Origin: Neurospora tetraspora
Taxonomy: Eukaryota > Ascomycota > Sordariomycetes > Sordariales > Sordariaceae
NCBI RefSeq assembly: GCF_033439725.1
Contig: NW_026944389.1
Span: 434,001 to 498,000, forward strand
Direction of reading: 5' to 3'
DNA: 64,000 nucleotides
The position numbers and the translations under genes are program-made. The notes beneath the pieces were generated by a model. That model had not been told where the DNA came from. It worked only from the letters and a program-made list of their open reading frames with translations, and did no database searches. Within the stretch, counting starts at the first letter, position 1; each line of letters opens with the position of its first letter. Shown here one piece after another: positions 21,756 to 34,080 of this stretch.

Positions 21756-22115
21756 AACCAAAAGTTCGTACAGCTCCCGGCAGAAACCATTGTCCAAATG
21801 GACAGTATAGTGCCCGGTGTCGTTGGAACAGGCCTTCACGAGGTCTATTGGGCTATTCTAGGTAAGCAAGGGAGAAGAAGTTGCTAAGTGATTCTTTATT
21901 GGAAATACGTCTCGTATTAATAAATTCTGAATTTCTACTGTAGACGACTTCATCCCATGTGCGGAGGTTGTCGAGCTCTGCCGGCCGGGCTTATCCACTG
22001 CTGTGAAGGGTGTTTTGGGTCTGCCCCTCGTCTGGCCCGCTTACTTTTTGTCCTCCGACAAATTTTGTTCTGATCGCTCAACATTGCAGAAACAACAACC
22101 ATCACCGCGATCGCA
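21756..22115 (+). pseudogene. Motif-exon fragment preceding member F
   Basis: 21756-21861 encodes NQKFVQLPAETIVQ and ends VYWAILG with a GTAAGC donor, matching the motif exon of member F (FVQPPAETIVQ, AYWSILG). The intron runs to CTACTGTAG at 21943. The next exon (from 21944) reads DDFIPCAEVVELC and stays open through the duplicated 5' flank. Only the front of a paralogue remains, fused to what is now the upstream region of member F. Confidence 0.5.
21946..22115 (+). repeat. 5' flank duplicate, copy 2 (partner 18366-18545)
   Basis: See the partner. Differences such as TTGGGTTGTCAAGTT against CGGAGGTTGTCGAGCT are mainly transitions. Confidence 0.7.
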
Positions 22116-22441
22116 AAATCTCTTCTCAACTACCATCCGATACCTACCACCACCGATCTTCATCCAGCAAACTCCTTATCCTCTCTTCATCACCTTTCAA
22201 GGCACTTTGCCCAGGCCGTTTGCGCTACCCCCAATCTCTCCTCTAACATCCCAATCGACAGCCAACACCCGGTTGTTGCTTGGAAATCGACCCTGTACTG
22301 CGCAAACCAAAGGTGCCAATGTTTATCCACTCCCAAGGCCATCAAGACAACAATTGGTTTCGAGAACCGTGATCACCTCACCGTTGGTCATCTTAAACGA
22401 TCATTCCTCTCGTTGAGCACCATAGCTCAATATAAAAAAAC

Positions 22442-24392
22442 ATGGATTCCCAGAACCAGCAGTAAGTTGGCCCCTCTACAACTCAGTGTACCTTATATAC
22501 TGTTTCACATTCTGGTTTGGAAGCGCCCTTTTCGACTCATCATTCTCCAATTCCATTATCTTCTCACGTTATGGTTTCACGTCGCTCGGTACCTTGTACC
22601 AAAGTTCGGGCCGGTTTCACTTCTTTAAACGCGCGCATCTTAATCAAGGACTGAGAGCTAACAACGCGATACAAAGATCACCTCCGGGTAACGATGAAGG
22701 CCACATGGCGAACCAACAGTTTGCACCGCAGCCACCACTAAACGAATGGCTCGACCCACTGCTCGTGGGCGACGAAGTACTCGAGCTCCCGCCGAACGAC
22801 GGGTTTGGGATGAACCCAATCGACGAGGAGGTTGCTCAGAACCCCATCGGTCAACAATTTGTTCAGCCACCAGCGGAAACCATTGTCCAAATAGACAGTA
22901 TAATCGCTAAGGTCGTCGGCACGGACCGCCATGAGGCATATTGGTCCATCCTTGGTACGTACGGGAGTAGAAGACACTGAGTGCCTTTTCAATAGGGTGC
23001 ATACCTCGCGCTAACAAGATCGTGCCACTAAAGATGACATATATTACTTCCTCCGAGACCATCGATGGTCTTCCATTCCAAATACGCACGGAAACTTTCG
23101 CTCGCGCAACTCAATCGAAGCCTCCTACCGCGCTGCGGGACCCCCTCCCGCCTATGTACCGCCCGGCTGGCCCCTCTACGAGGCTAGGACATTCTCTGTA
23201 GGCAAAGAGGACATCAGACAACTCGTCCAGGACAATATGCAATTTGCCTTCGACGCCTTCACGTGGGCTGCTTTTATAGACAGATTTGGCACCTTGGAGG
23301 TTACCTACGCCAACCTGGGTCAGACACGACCCATCATCGCCGGCCTCCACGCGAAGTTGGCCCTCCATGAGCAACAGGGAGTTAGTTGGGACACCAACAA
23401 GCACGGCGCTGTTGACCAGGTTTTGGGGGACTTGGTATATAAGAACGAGCCCGAGTTCCTCGCCGGCGAAGAGTGGGAGAAGAGGCAGAAAAGCCATCAA
23501 GTTCGTACTAGTTACGGCTTTTCACAGGCTGCATTCGCGGATGCTCCGAGGCTTCCGGAGCAAGAAAGGGCGGAAGTTCTCAACCTCGTCATCGATGGCC
23601 TCAACGAGCGAAATATCGTTGATAAAGCCAAGCATACGACTAAGAATGGAGAGAGAGACAATCATGTGCTCGTAGAGAAGAGACATATGTCTCTGTTCAA
23701 CATGGAGTCTACGGGATGGAAGGCTATGGTGAGTTGTTCCATTTCCTTCACTCCGGTGATCTAGTTGTCACTAACCACCGGTCCCTGCAGCGTGCTTTGA
23801 AGAAAGTCTCGTTGGGAGTGCCCGACATCGGGGTTTTCAATTTGGACTTTGTCTTTAAGCCATACGACTCCTTTGGCGCTCGTCTCCGCGACTTCCGAAC
23901 CCTCATTGAATCGTCGAAGGCGGCGGTTACCAATACGGTGGAGACACCTTCTATGATACGCTATGCTGGTAGGCCCTCCAGTGAGCTTACTGTAAGTCAA
24001 TTACCTCCCGTTCTTTACGGGTACAGGATTATAAGACACTGGTGGCTAACAAACAATGACAGACCAAGAAGTGGAACAAGGCTGGCAGTGACAGGAAGGC
24101 CACCGAGCCCGCTTTTGCGAGCGAGGCCAGAAGGAACCAAGTCGCCGCAGGGCAGGTGGCAGATGCCGCACAAGGACATGCCGCACAAACGAATGGCACA
24201 CAAACCAATGCCGAACAAGACAATGGGGCATCAGAGTCAGCGCAAGCACATCCTCAAACCCCCCTTGACGAGGATGGCCAGGGTGCGGCTCTGACGGCTG
24301 CCGAGGGACCCAACGTTGAGGACAACTACATTGCCGCCGGCGTTAAGAGAACACGTATCTCAGACGGCGAGGAGGATGAGCGTTCTCTCTAG
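22442..24392 (+). CDS. Family member F: five exons, Gln/Ala tail
   Basis: Model: join(22442..22461, 22677..22954, 23034..23728, 23791..23991, 24063..24392), 507 aa. The tiny first exon (MDSQNQ plus two bases) is set by ATG 22442 and the GTAAGT donor; the acceptor at 22675-22676 is the one that keeps phase. Motif exon: FVQPPAETIVQ, ending YWSILG. Core: DDIYYFLRD, NLGQTRPIIAGL, GEEWEKRQK, YGFSQAAFADAP, KRHMSLFNMESTGWKAM. Exon 4 fuses the FKPYDSFGARL and SSKAAVTN segments that are separate exons in members D and E, so that intron is lost. The last exon starts TKKWNKAGS and ends with a Gln/Asn/Ala-rich stretch and VKRTRISDGEEDE. No internal stop. It shares its upstream duplicate with member E. 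Function unknown. Confidence 0.75.
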
Positions 24393-25144
24393 ACGCTATC
24401 TTTGGTTCATTACTTCCGATTCGACGGAGGTTTCAGATCCCATCAACGATCTCAAAGCCGACTGATAACAGCATTCCTTGTCTTCCGGAGGAGGCCGAAC
24501 GCGATGGGTTTCTTCAATATAAGAAACACTGAGAATCGTGACTTTCATTTGACAGGGGCAGGTTAGCTTCCTGGAAGTTGTTCAAGTCAAGGGAAGACGA
24601 TCACCACATCGCGAAACAGGACTTGTGGGAAAAGAAGGAAGAAGAGTAGAGGTAAGCCACAAACTGCTTCAAGGATACCATCAGTGGGGGTGTTTTCATT
24701 CCACGACGATTGCGAAGCTATTGGCGCTGTTCGAGGCATTCAATTTCTTCTGGCCCTAGCCTTTTACCAGTCTTCTTTTCGTTATACATTATTGTCCAGT
24801 TCGATACTAGCACTAGGCAAAGGACGCTGAACATCAGGTACCCGAAGAAAAGGGCGAAGAGGTAGTTCCATACTACAAGCATTCCTTTACTCTAGTCTCC
24901 ATGGTTTGGTCCATTCGATTTTGTGATTGTCCTCTCCGGGTTGTGCTGTCCTGTACCTGTAGTCCTATATACCTCTAAACAAGATAATCCAGATAATTTC
25001 AATAATAATCACATTGAAACGAGCATGTGATATTACAACATGAGGAAAAAACAGCACATGTCTAGTTGTAGCCTCAATCTACAATCGTTGAGTTAGAAGA
25101 CAATAGTGAGTTCAAGTCTCCGTAAAGCAATGATGGCGGTCGTC
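24393..25144. other. No gene seen
   Basis: 3' flank of member F and a spacer. No frame with family motifs and nothing else recognised. Confidence 0.4.
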
Positions 25145-26400
25145 AGTCGTCACTAACACTAGCACAGAGAGGCTCGAGGGCTGTCCACTTAGTCAGTCCG
25201 CACATCTCGCCCTTTTTCCTCGACTTCGGTTTCAAGGCTTACAACACTTTCATAGCTCAGTTTAGGGATGTTTAACATCTCTTCGCAGTAAGTAACGTAC
25301 TTCTACTCGAGATCCAAACTGGAATATTTGGATTACACCTTCAAGCAAACACCAAGGATGTAAATACTAATATTTCCTCCTCGCCTCTACCTCTAGAGAT
25401 CCAAGGCGGCCATCACCAATACAGTGAAACACCCGAGATGATCCCAATGGGCGACCACTTCGTTCAAAACCCGATCGACCAACAGGTTGCTCAGAATCCG
25501 ATGGCATAGACACCTCCCAACCACGCTGGAATTACCGTCACCGATATTCCCTCTACCTACTAACGAGGAACGATTCAAGCTGGTTGACGAAATGGTCGCC
25601 GCATTCCGGCACGCGGAAGACATCGGCGATTCTCGGGTCAACAACCCCTATAACGCGAGAACACCAGACATGGAAAGAATACAAACGATGCCACGACCAC
25701 CACTCGGCAGGGGCGCCTTTCCTTTGCCGCGGCGGTAATCGCCCGTCAGGCCAAACAAGAGGCAGCCAGAAAGGCTATCTCTAGGCTGCAGGCGAAGCTG
25801 GCCGCGTGGAGGGAGTAACGGGCTCGCTTGCCACCGCCGTGTCTCGTGGATCCTCCCGACAACCCATTTCCGGTTGCCACTCCAAAATCTGCCTGGTATA
25901 GAGGCAGAATCATCAATGTACCGCCCATCCCCTCAGCAGACTGATTGAGACCATACGCAGAATACACCCACAGCGAGGCAAGCTCAACAAGAAGAAGTCT
26001 CATGCCAACCTGTTTGGGACAGGGAAAGTACCTCTAGGCCTTCACAAGCGCCAGGGCTTCGACTGGGCGGACAGGCATGGCGAAGTGGGCCAGGAATACG
26101 ACGAGGTGATCATAGAGGTACACAATGAAGCCAAGGACCTAGTCGTGGTTGAGTGGGAAAGACGTCAAAAGGCGTATTAGACCCGCACTAAATATGCCTA
26201 CGAGCCGCAATCCCTTGCCGACATACCTATAACGGAAACCCAAGAAAGAGATGTAATTGCTCAGCTAAGGGAGGCTGCCATGGACGAGGACGAAATTGTG
26301 GCCAGGCGCAGTCACGCGGGAGATGTCAACGAGGGCACGAGAAGCCCAATCATATCCTGGAGAGGAAGCGGCACATCTTTCTTCAACGTGGAGTCCACTA
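25145..26400 (+). pseudogene. Scrambled, decayed family copy
   Basis: 25150-25290 is close to 20295-20440 of member E (AGCACAGAGAGGCTCGAGGG is identical) but has TTAGTC for TTGGTC, ATAGCT for ATGGCT, and GTTTAA for GTCAAG, which creates a stop. 25396-25434 is the start of the 81-nt exon (RSKAAITNTVK). It runs directly into an N-terminal piece like member F (25437 on: FVQNPIDQQVAQNP, then TAG). 25715-25850 resembles the last exon of E (AFAAAVIARQAKQEAARKA). 26090-26400 is a core piece (VVVEWERRQKAY, TAG 26178-26180, ADIPITETQERD). The pieces are out of gene order, so this is a recombined relic. Confidence 0.6.
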
Positions 26401-26445
26401 GACTACTTCCCAATCTGTCATCTTTCTTGATCGCAGTGCCTATCT

Positions 26446-26466
26446 AGGTAGGTAGGTAGGTAGGTA
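26446..26466. repeat. Short GGTA microsatellite
   Basis: Five copies of GTAG or GGTA between two decayed family fragments. Confidence 0.6.
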
Positions 26467-26524
26467 CATGTGCAGTCTTCCAAAGCTGGTTTGACGGCTT
26501 CCAATGTGCCTTGTTCCTAGCCAG

Positions 26525-26890
26525 ATTTGGTGGCCGGTCATCTTCGGTGGCATCGAAGCCAACTGGCCGCTCGTAAGAAGGCGGGTATCGGCTGGGACAA
26601 CAATAAGCATGGTGGTGTTAGCCGGACGATCATGGACAAGTGGGAAGGTCTTAATCGTAGAGGTAGTTTCTACCTTTATGCCCAGAGAAAAGCATGGTTC
26701 ATAGGCAGAATCTTTGTCGACGCACCGAAGGAGCGGGCGGAAGAGAGAGAAGGTGTATAGGGTTCTGGTGCTTGGTGTCTCATCTTTCTTGTGGCTTCCG
26801 GTGATGTACTTGTCGATAGGAGTACTACTACACTGATCGAGGTGGCTATTGATGACGGCAAGATCGTTGAGGACAGCCAGGATTATGGGG
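26525..26890 (+). pseudogene. Second core fragment of a family copy
   Basis: RKKAGIGWDNNKHGGVSRTI corresponds to the segment with VSWDTNKHGAVDQV in member F. 26840-26885 encodes VAIDDGKIVEDSQD, matching AAVDEGDMIEDDQT of member E. The region between them is frameshifted. No start, motif exon or last exon is present on this strand. Confidence 0.5.
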
Positions 26891-26899
26891 GCCGTCCTC

Positions 26900-29800
26900 G
26901 GCAGTCGACACGGGCTTGCCTGTCTACTAGAGCCTGCTCGTTGATGGAGGCTTGCTCTTGGGCCGGAAGCTTTTCGCTGTCCGGGACATGCTCGGTGATG
27001 GGTGCCTCCTGCGGCGCCACGAGAGGCGGGAGTGAGAATCTCAGATTGATCGGTCTCCGTTGCCTGTTTGTCGTTTGCGGTGTTGGCCAAACTGTAAATC
27101 CAGGACTGCCATGAGCAAGGGAAGATACATCGTAAAGGAGACCAAAGTACCTGTCCGGCAGCCAGACAGCCAAGAGGGAAACCACTGACCTGTTTCCACG
27201 ATGGTCACAGGAGATACGAGGACTGGAAGGGGAGGACTGGAAGGGAAGGACTGGAAGGGTAAGGGTCCAGTTTGTGATGTCTTTCCTCAGCCAAGCTGGA
27301 GTTAGAGGTACAATGGGAGAATGTCGAAGCTGTAGAGAACATGGAGAATGTAGATGATGTTGAAGCTGTCAAGGACGTCGGGGATGTCGAGGATTGCGAC
27401 TCCTGAGGCGGAGGGTCATGTCTCTGCTACTGGCGTCAAAGGTTGCAAGCATGATGCAGACAATTATTGGAGGGAGGAGGTGGCCTCGCGCGGACCCAAG
27501 CTCTCCTGGGGCTGGGAGGGAGAAGGATCTCCTTACACTCGAGGAGGCAGGTACGTGTCTTGACAAATCGCTTCGCGGGAGTTCGATCCGAGTCTGGTCG
27601 CCCACGGCGAAGGATCGAAGAGGGGGAAACTTCCGATCAACAAGTGGCAGGATGACTTCGACTGCATGTTCCCGAGAAGCTCGTCCGTCAGGAGCAAGAA
27701 GCTGCGTTCCAGGAGCACCAAAAGCGGTAACGGATCTTCGTTGTTCACGGTCTGGATGCCTGACCGGCCCATGAACAGCAACCCCCGGCACCCAGACTTA
27801 CCAGAGGTACGTCGGCCTTCTCCTTCCTCTCCCCGCTTCTCTGCCCGCAGGGAACACTGACTGCTTGTGTTACAAAGGGCACATCCCGGGCCTCCAGACC
27901 GGGCGTACCTTCCACTCAGAGCCCTTCCGGGCCATTCGTCAAGTTCTGTCCGTCGAATCTCCCAGCCTGGCCTGTCCCCACTTGTCCCAGCTGACCGAGT
28001 ATTTCATCTCTGCCCCCCGCCTCTTCCATTGCTTTTCTTTCCCCTCTCTTCTCTCTCCCACACACTCAACCAATTCTCCAAAATGATCATCCACACACCA
28101 ACAAACCAACAAAACACTTGATCCTGCTGTTTTCCACCATCACCTTGTCTTCTTACAGCAACTTCTGGACTCGACTCAGCCCCTTCGACTCGTTCCGGTC
28201 CCCATAACCCAGCTCTGTTTTGGGCCGGCTCAAAGTTCTCCAAGCACATCCTCTGGCCGCTTTTCCTCCCGGCGCCATCTCCCCCGACGAGGATGACGAT
28301 GAGGATTGCTCGTGGAAAATCTTCATGGCGCGCTCGACCGCCTAGTCGATCTCTTGTCCTTCTCCGCCGTATACGGCAGATCAGCAGCCGTAAATGCAGC
28401 GTTAAGTTTCAGCTTTCCAACACAGCGCGGCCGCCCGGACCAGCCCATGTCCCGGGCGGGCTAACTCGCTGCCTCCCCCTTCAAGCGGTAGGCATCTCCA
28501 GTCTTCCTTCTTCAGGTCTTGAGCATGATCTTCTGACACTATCTGCAGGATCTTGGGAGACTTGGCACTGTCCCCAACATCCAGCCGAGCGACATACTCG
28601 AGATGTACACTTGGTTTCCTTTGCAGGTTACCGCGGGAAGGTGCCTAGGCCACGCGAGTTGGCCCTCCGGGTCTCGGTAATTGCAGCCATCGCCAGTCGA
28701 GAGAAGAACCACCGGATGGTGGTTCTCGGGTATGTACATCCACGCTGACGAGACAAGCATGACACTTGAACTGACACTAACACCGTTTCCCCCGCCCCAG
28801 GTACCATCACTCATCACCGCGGTTCTACCTCAGCCACACCAATAACCCCTCGAGGGGACCGGCCAGCACACTGCCCCAACAGGGCGTGGCGTTCTCACAG
28901 CTCATCACCATGAAGAGAGCGAAGTTAAGCGTCCGTCATGGGGGGAGGAGTACCGTGAGGCTATCAGCCACGGCGTAGGTTTGCAATAGCCGGAAAATCC
29001 CTCCAGATGTTTCGCTGCATCGGCCTAATGCTTCGGGACAAGTGCGGCCGTAACAACCTTTGCTTCTCGTCTGATCATATTGGAAAGCTGGTTGTTCAGT
29101 GGACCATCAACGTTCACACTGGACAACGCGGATCAAGTTTGAAGAGGAGGGGGGGGGGGGCGGAAGAATGACCTTCCAGGAGTGGGGGGAGGATAGATTC
29201 AGCAGGATCGGGGGAGACCCCGGGTCAAGTCATTTGGTTCATTGCAGGTCTGTCACTCTTCAAGGAGCATATTCCTGTACAGTAGACAATTTGTTTGAGA
29301 AGAGGAAGCCACTGAAGGGGACGGAGGAATACGCGAGGGACAAAACATAGAAACCGGAGCTAGGTACAACACATCTGGACTTCTTCATACCGTGCTGGTC
29401 CTCCGTCGTGGCCATTTCCCTGAATGAATGAGACCTTTGCGGCGAAATAACGCTGGCAACCATGTAGACCACACTCGCAACGCCAGCGTCAAGACTGAGG
29501 GTGTCTCCCCTAGACTGCAAACAAACAGCCCAGTCCAGCCCCTCCACCAGAATGAGCTCATTGGTCCGTGACTAGATCGGCCAAGATGCTCCGACGGCAC
29601 GGCGGAGTCCCTGACAGAGGCTCTTTCCCGAACGAATGCCCCAAGACACCACCAGCCTGATAAAGTAAGGTATCTTGTTCACGCGCGGAAGAAGTGCGGG
29701 GTCACAGTCATCGTATGAAACAGACAGTACTTCATATGACCGTTGTCACGGCTTCCAGAACGTGCCGGACTTCATTACAGGAGAGCGACATGGGGTAAGC

Positions 29801-30613
29801 AGGGAAGCCAGACTGGATCCCCACCAAAAAGTTACCTTATCTTGTGCATGCGTCAGCCATCTGGTGATAAAGTGCTTACAGTGGAGCAGCTGTCATCACC
29901 AAACCCGCTTTTTAGGCGCTGTCATCGGCATCTGGGGCTTCTTTGACATGCAGCTTACCTACACGTCGATACTGTACGGGCGTGAACCACTTGAACCGGA
30001 CACTGTGAAACAAGACCTTCCTTCAACTTGAGCCTCCTTTTCACTTCCCGTCTTCCTTTGCGATATCACTTTCAATCATCCTTTAACATCTCCATCCCCG
30101 AATCCCTTCTCTCCAGCGGCAACGTCTCCACAACTTTCCCACGTAGCCCTGTCTTACTCAAAAAGGTCGTCAAGTCTTGAAGGTCTAATAAGTACCTTAG
30201 CAATTGGGACCGGTGCGAGGAGAAGGCGTATACGCTGTCATTGTCCAGTCTGCGTACTAACCATGGGGATACGGGCGGAGCGCGTAGAACTGTCGAAGTG
30301 AACGGAGTGGATATCAATACGAGCCCGGGCACAAGAATGAACGAAAGTGGTGGTGAACTTGATGATTGAAGAAGAAGAAAGAGAACGAAAGAGAGAGAGG
30401 GTAGGGGAATCCCTCGATATATGTACATGAGTGGGCAATCCATATGCCGTGGATCGAAAATGCCAAGATAACCATCTTGCTCAACAAAACAAACAAAGCG
30501 CGTAAAACTTCTTCCTTTTCCCTTTTCCCCGGCTTAGTCTCACGCATGGCAAGTTGGTTTTCAGCCCAAGCCCTGTCTTTTCGCGCACAACCTGCGGCTC
30601 CGTGATAGTTACC
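26900..30613. other. No supported gene; low-complexity and decayed sequence
   Basis: It contains a short GGACTGGAAGGG-type repeat (27220-27262), a G-run (29149-29160) and several short frames that overlap on both strands. On the minus strand at 26885-27010 a frame with EAPITEHVPDSEK and ASINEQALVDRQ looks tail-like but is isolated. At 28548-28630 a frame with NIQPSDILEMYTWFPL looks coding-like but has no continuation. I cannot support a gene. Confidence 0.4.
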
Positions 30614-31996
30614 CTACTCAACGACAGTCCGCGTCACCGTCGTTGTCTTGATCCCCGTCGGCCAACTCCCCTGGTGCCCATCCTCACTACTGATATCCGT
30701 CAACTTGGTCTCGCTACTGTTCCAATTCGGATCGCTCGTCAGCGGACCCCCACTGTCCCTCCTATGTCCCGACATGCTCCTCCTCACGCCTTTCCCGCCC
30801 TGTCCTCTCTCCACGTCCCCCCCAGCTTCCACCAGAGTCGTAACGCCGCGGTTCTTCCCGACATCATTCCTCAAACCGAACTCTTCCTGAGCACCGGTTC
30901 TGGGCGTTCGACTCCGAATATAACCATTGGTACCAGTGGCAGGCCATCCGTTAGTGCCACCTTGGGAAGAACTACCACCGGATAGTTTGGAGCCGGTCGA
31001 GAACATCCTCAAGAGGGGCCGGAGAGTAGCGATCGAGGAGGCTGTTAGGCCGATTCCGGTTTCGGCCGTCGACCAAATTGCTACGTCAACCGTGGCCCAG
31101 AGGAAGTCTGCTTGGTTGGAGAGGTCTTTGACGTAAGGGATTCGCACGATTGTTGCTGTCGAGGCACTGGATTTTGGTAAGGTAAGCATGCGAACGCAAT
31201 GGAAGGAAGGGGATCAAATAGGATGATAGCTTACATTGCACCTAGCGCCAGAATGCCAGCAACCATGAGTTTCGTGCGACGGGTCATCTGCAGGTCCCAC
31301 ACGAGAGAAATCGGTAGGAGTCCTAGGATCCAGTCCGTGGCACAGGTAACAGCGGAGTAGGCATAGGTTGCGTCGACAACAATACTAGGGTTCAAGCAAG
31401 ACCCTGATCCACCTGTGAAGCGAGTCCAGAAGTACTCGGATGGCAAGCACTGCATGACGAAGAGAAGGAAGTATCCCAAGCCACAGATTTCAAGGATCCC
31501 AACCGTGGTCCAGATGATGACCTTGTGTGCCCTGGAAACAGCGATTCTGAGGAGCATGACGCCGATGCTTGCTTTCAAGGACATGTTGGAGAGAACATAA
31601 ACCGGCTCGCATGACCACCACCACTGCGCAAACATTAGAAAACTGCGATTTTCATCCTGCGGGATGGGATAGGCTTACCTTCAACCCAATAGGTACCTCC
31701 GCTGGTGGAAGGTCAGTCACATGCTGACCTGTGCCATGATGCGTACCCGCAATGGAGAAGGTGCAATAGAATACGAACAATATCTGTAAACATTCGTTAG
31801 CATCAAGCGGTCCGTGTAAAGAAAAGTAAGGTAGCCATACCCATGAGATCAAAGTAAACCAGTCATCGAGACCAAATTGTTTTACAACGATGACTCGACA
31901 ATAGCACCGTAGTACAACTGTGATGGTGGCAAGTGCAACGAAGAAGCCCGCAACTCCAGCAACGGCTGGTCCTCGGCCCGCGACGGGTACTGTCAT
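30614..31996 (-). CDS. Rhodopsin-domain (PTH11-type) integral membrane protein
   Basis: Model: complement(join(30614..31166, 31235..31623, 31679..31783, 31841..31996)), 400 aa. All introns are GT-AG and the phases close. The N-terminal half is a chain of hydrophobic helices: helix 1 (AGVAGFFVALATITVVL), then RCYCR and FGLDDWFTLISW, the aromatic/Asp signature of this family. Further helices surround NMSLKASIGVMLLRI, TVGILEICGLGYFLLFV and DWILGLLPISLVWDLQM, and the last lies near FLWATVDVAIWS. A conserved Cys/Trp extracellular loop (CLPSEYFWTRF) is seen. The C-terminal 120 residues are a Ser/Gly-rich cytosolic tail. Fungal proteins of this fold sit in the plasma membrane and are candidate receptors; the ligand is unknown. 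ATG 31996 is chosen because it precedes helix 1 directly. This gene is intact and unrelated to the surrounding family. Confidence 0.85.
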
Positions 31997-33135
31997 TTTG
32001 AGTGGTTCAAGAAGGCGTTATGGATTGGACTAGAAATTTCAAGTTTGATCCATTGCGGGCGGGGTTGAAGATAAAGAGGTCGATTTGGACACTGGGAAAA
32101 ATGCCGGCTTGGTAGTGTTGCAACGGCAGCCCTTTTTACAACCTAGACGGTTTTGCCCCTGAATCTCAGAGGTTTCTGATTACGGACTCGTACCCGAGCC
32201 CGTTAAAGCGACTGTACAATCCGTCAGGGCGACTGTGTGGGGCCATAGAAATTCGCTACCAAAGACAGCTCTTGGCAGCCAAAGACTCCAAGCTTGTAAT
32301 CACCACCAAAGTCCTCACCAAAAGTCTTAACAAAAAACCACGACAACGAGAGCTCAAAACCACCTTTTTCGAAGCGCTCAATTCTCATTCACACGCGGGA
32401 GCCACCCCCGGAGCTAACAACCCCAACTGACCCTAACCGCTAACTCTAACCACACATCTGGGACCGTTGCTGGAGGTAGGAACTTACACCTTGAAGCTGC
32501 TGCTGGCCCCACACAGTCGCACTGACCGATTGTACAGTCGCTTTAACGGGCGCGCTCATATCCGACAAACCAGTAGTTCCACCGTTAGTTTCCCCACTTT
32601 GCTCGATAAGATGCGCGCTATACTTGCCTGATTTTGGTTCCTTGCATTTTGCTGGGAAAGATCTGCAATCAGACGTTTTGCCGAAGGTTTTGCATGCTTC
32701 TGCAGCATCGCTTCACTTCTACCGAAAAGTCCAGGCTTTGCCAACGTCATTTCTCTCCTGTCGATCATCCGTTCCAACATTAAAACAAACTTCCGCACCT
32801 GCTCTAGAGGGCATGGGATCGGCTATCCGGGTGGACGGAAGAAAAGTGATGAACCCCCTTTGACATTTTCAAAATTGTCCGAGCACACTTTGGTGGACAA
32901 AGCGTCCACGCTCCCGGACCTCTTCAGTCATGTTCTCCACTTCAAGGCCCATTTTTTTCAAATCGGCAATTCATCCCATTGCTCAAAGCTCTGATGCAAG
33001 CTCGAAGCGAGCCTACGCTAGGTATCATCTGTATTTCCCTGGCAAAAACGGTAAATGCCGTGACCGTGCGCTCGGGAACCGAATGCTTGAATCAGGGGCA
33101 AGTGACATTGGGTACTTCCTTTCTTGTTCTAACCA
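31997..33135. other. No gene seen
   Basis: The upstream region of the rhodopsin-domain gene followed by a spacer. The motif GACTGTACAATCCG at 32209 and a similar GACCGATTGTACAGTCG at 32523 are near-inverted copies (CGATTGTACAGTCG, with TTAAAGCGACTGTACAATC on the other side), a possible small inverted repeat around 32200-32550. No coding signal. Confidence 0.35.
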
Positions 33136-34080
33136 TTGGATCCCACCCACCAAACTGGTTCTTTATCGGATGTGTCCGGCGACACGGCCGAAGAACTGGG
33201 GCTCACGGGGCAGTTAGCAGAGCCACCATTGGGCCCAGCCCTCTGCAGCAGCGTTACAGAGCTCCAAAGTTGCTACAGTAAGTTAAGGTATTTCGCGACA
33301 CTTCTTAGCGTGCCTCCACTCTGTGGCGATGTCCCCTCGGGTAACGGTACCGCATGCCCCTGAGGTCCACAGCCTTCTTGTATCCACCAAAGAAGCACTG
33401 ACCGCCTTCGTGAGCTGTTGCGGGTGTTCCCGCGGGAGGCGCCGTCGTCTGACAATTTTGGGGATGAGCTCTCTGGTTCTGGGGAGGAAGACAGCTCCAG
33501 CTCCAGCGACGACGAGCTCGCGAGTCTTTGAGCAATTACACTACCAAAGTGAAGCGAAGACTTGTCCTTCGCTTCAACAATGGCGAGGTCATCGCCAGTT
33601 ACGGTCCAGGCCAACCACCCTATCCACCCCCCCATCTCCTGCACCACGTGCCTCTTTCTATGGGGGAGGAGGAGTTACTGGGCCGCCTGGGCGCCCCCAT
33701 TGCTGGTAAATTACCTCCTCAGATCCTATACTCGTTGGTATCTCGCCTCGTCTGGACTCTGGTAGCGGTACCCATGCCTCGCCTGGTCAACCAGGACTGT
33801 CCTCTTTCGCTCCCTCCCATCCGACCACCCACGGGTCCCACGCCCACATGCCAGGCGCCGCGTCATCGAACCTCCCCCCACAACCCGACACCTCCCCGTC
33901 CATGGCGCCCGGCTCCAGTTCCTTCCCCGGCTGGGCCATCCCCGGCTGCATCACCGTTGGAGTCCAAGCCGCCATGCCCTTCCCGGTCCCGGTCTGGTCC
34001 CTGCACGGCCGTTGTCCCCGCTCTGGCGGCGCCGGATCCAAATGATCCAGCGAGGATAACACCTTCCTTGAAGAGATAGA
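33136..34080 (+). pseudogene. Decayed low-complexity gene
   Basis: Coding-like pieces lie in different frames: SDNFGDELSGSGEEDS with a Ser/Asp run (about 33450-33530); SNYTTKVKRRLVLRFNNGEV (33528-33590); and a Gly/Pro/Ser-rich stretch, FYGGGGVTGPPGRP and ASSNLPPQPDTSPSM (33655-33960). The composition resembles the disordered tails of the family, but no TN motif or core is present. Frame changes and stops between the pieces make an intact gene unlikely. Identity unknown. Confidence 0.3.

Noticed and set aside
25060-25130. Possible tRNA (a GTTCAAGTC B-box-like site)
   Set aside because: No matching A box and no foldable arms.
26440-27090. Minus-strand frame of 216 codons
   Set aside because: It overlaps plus-strand core fragments of the family in its lower part; the tail-like upper part is isolated and has no exon partner.
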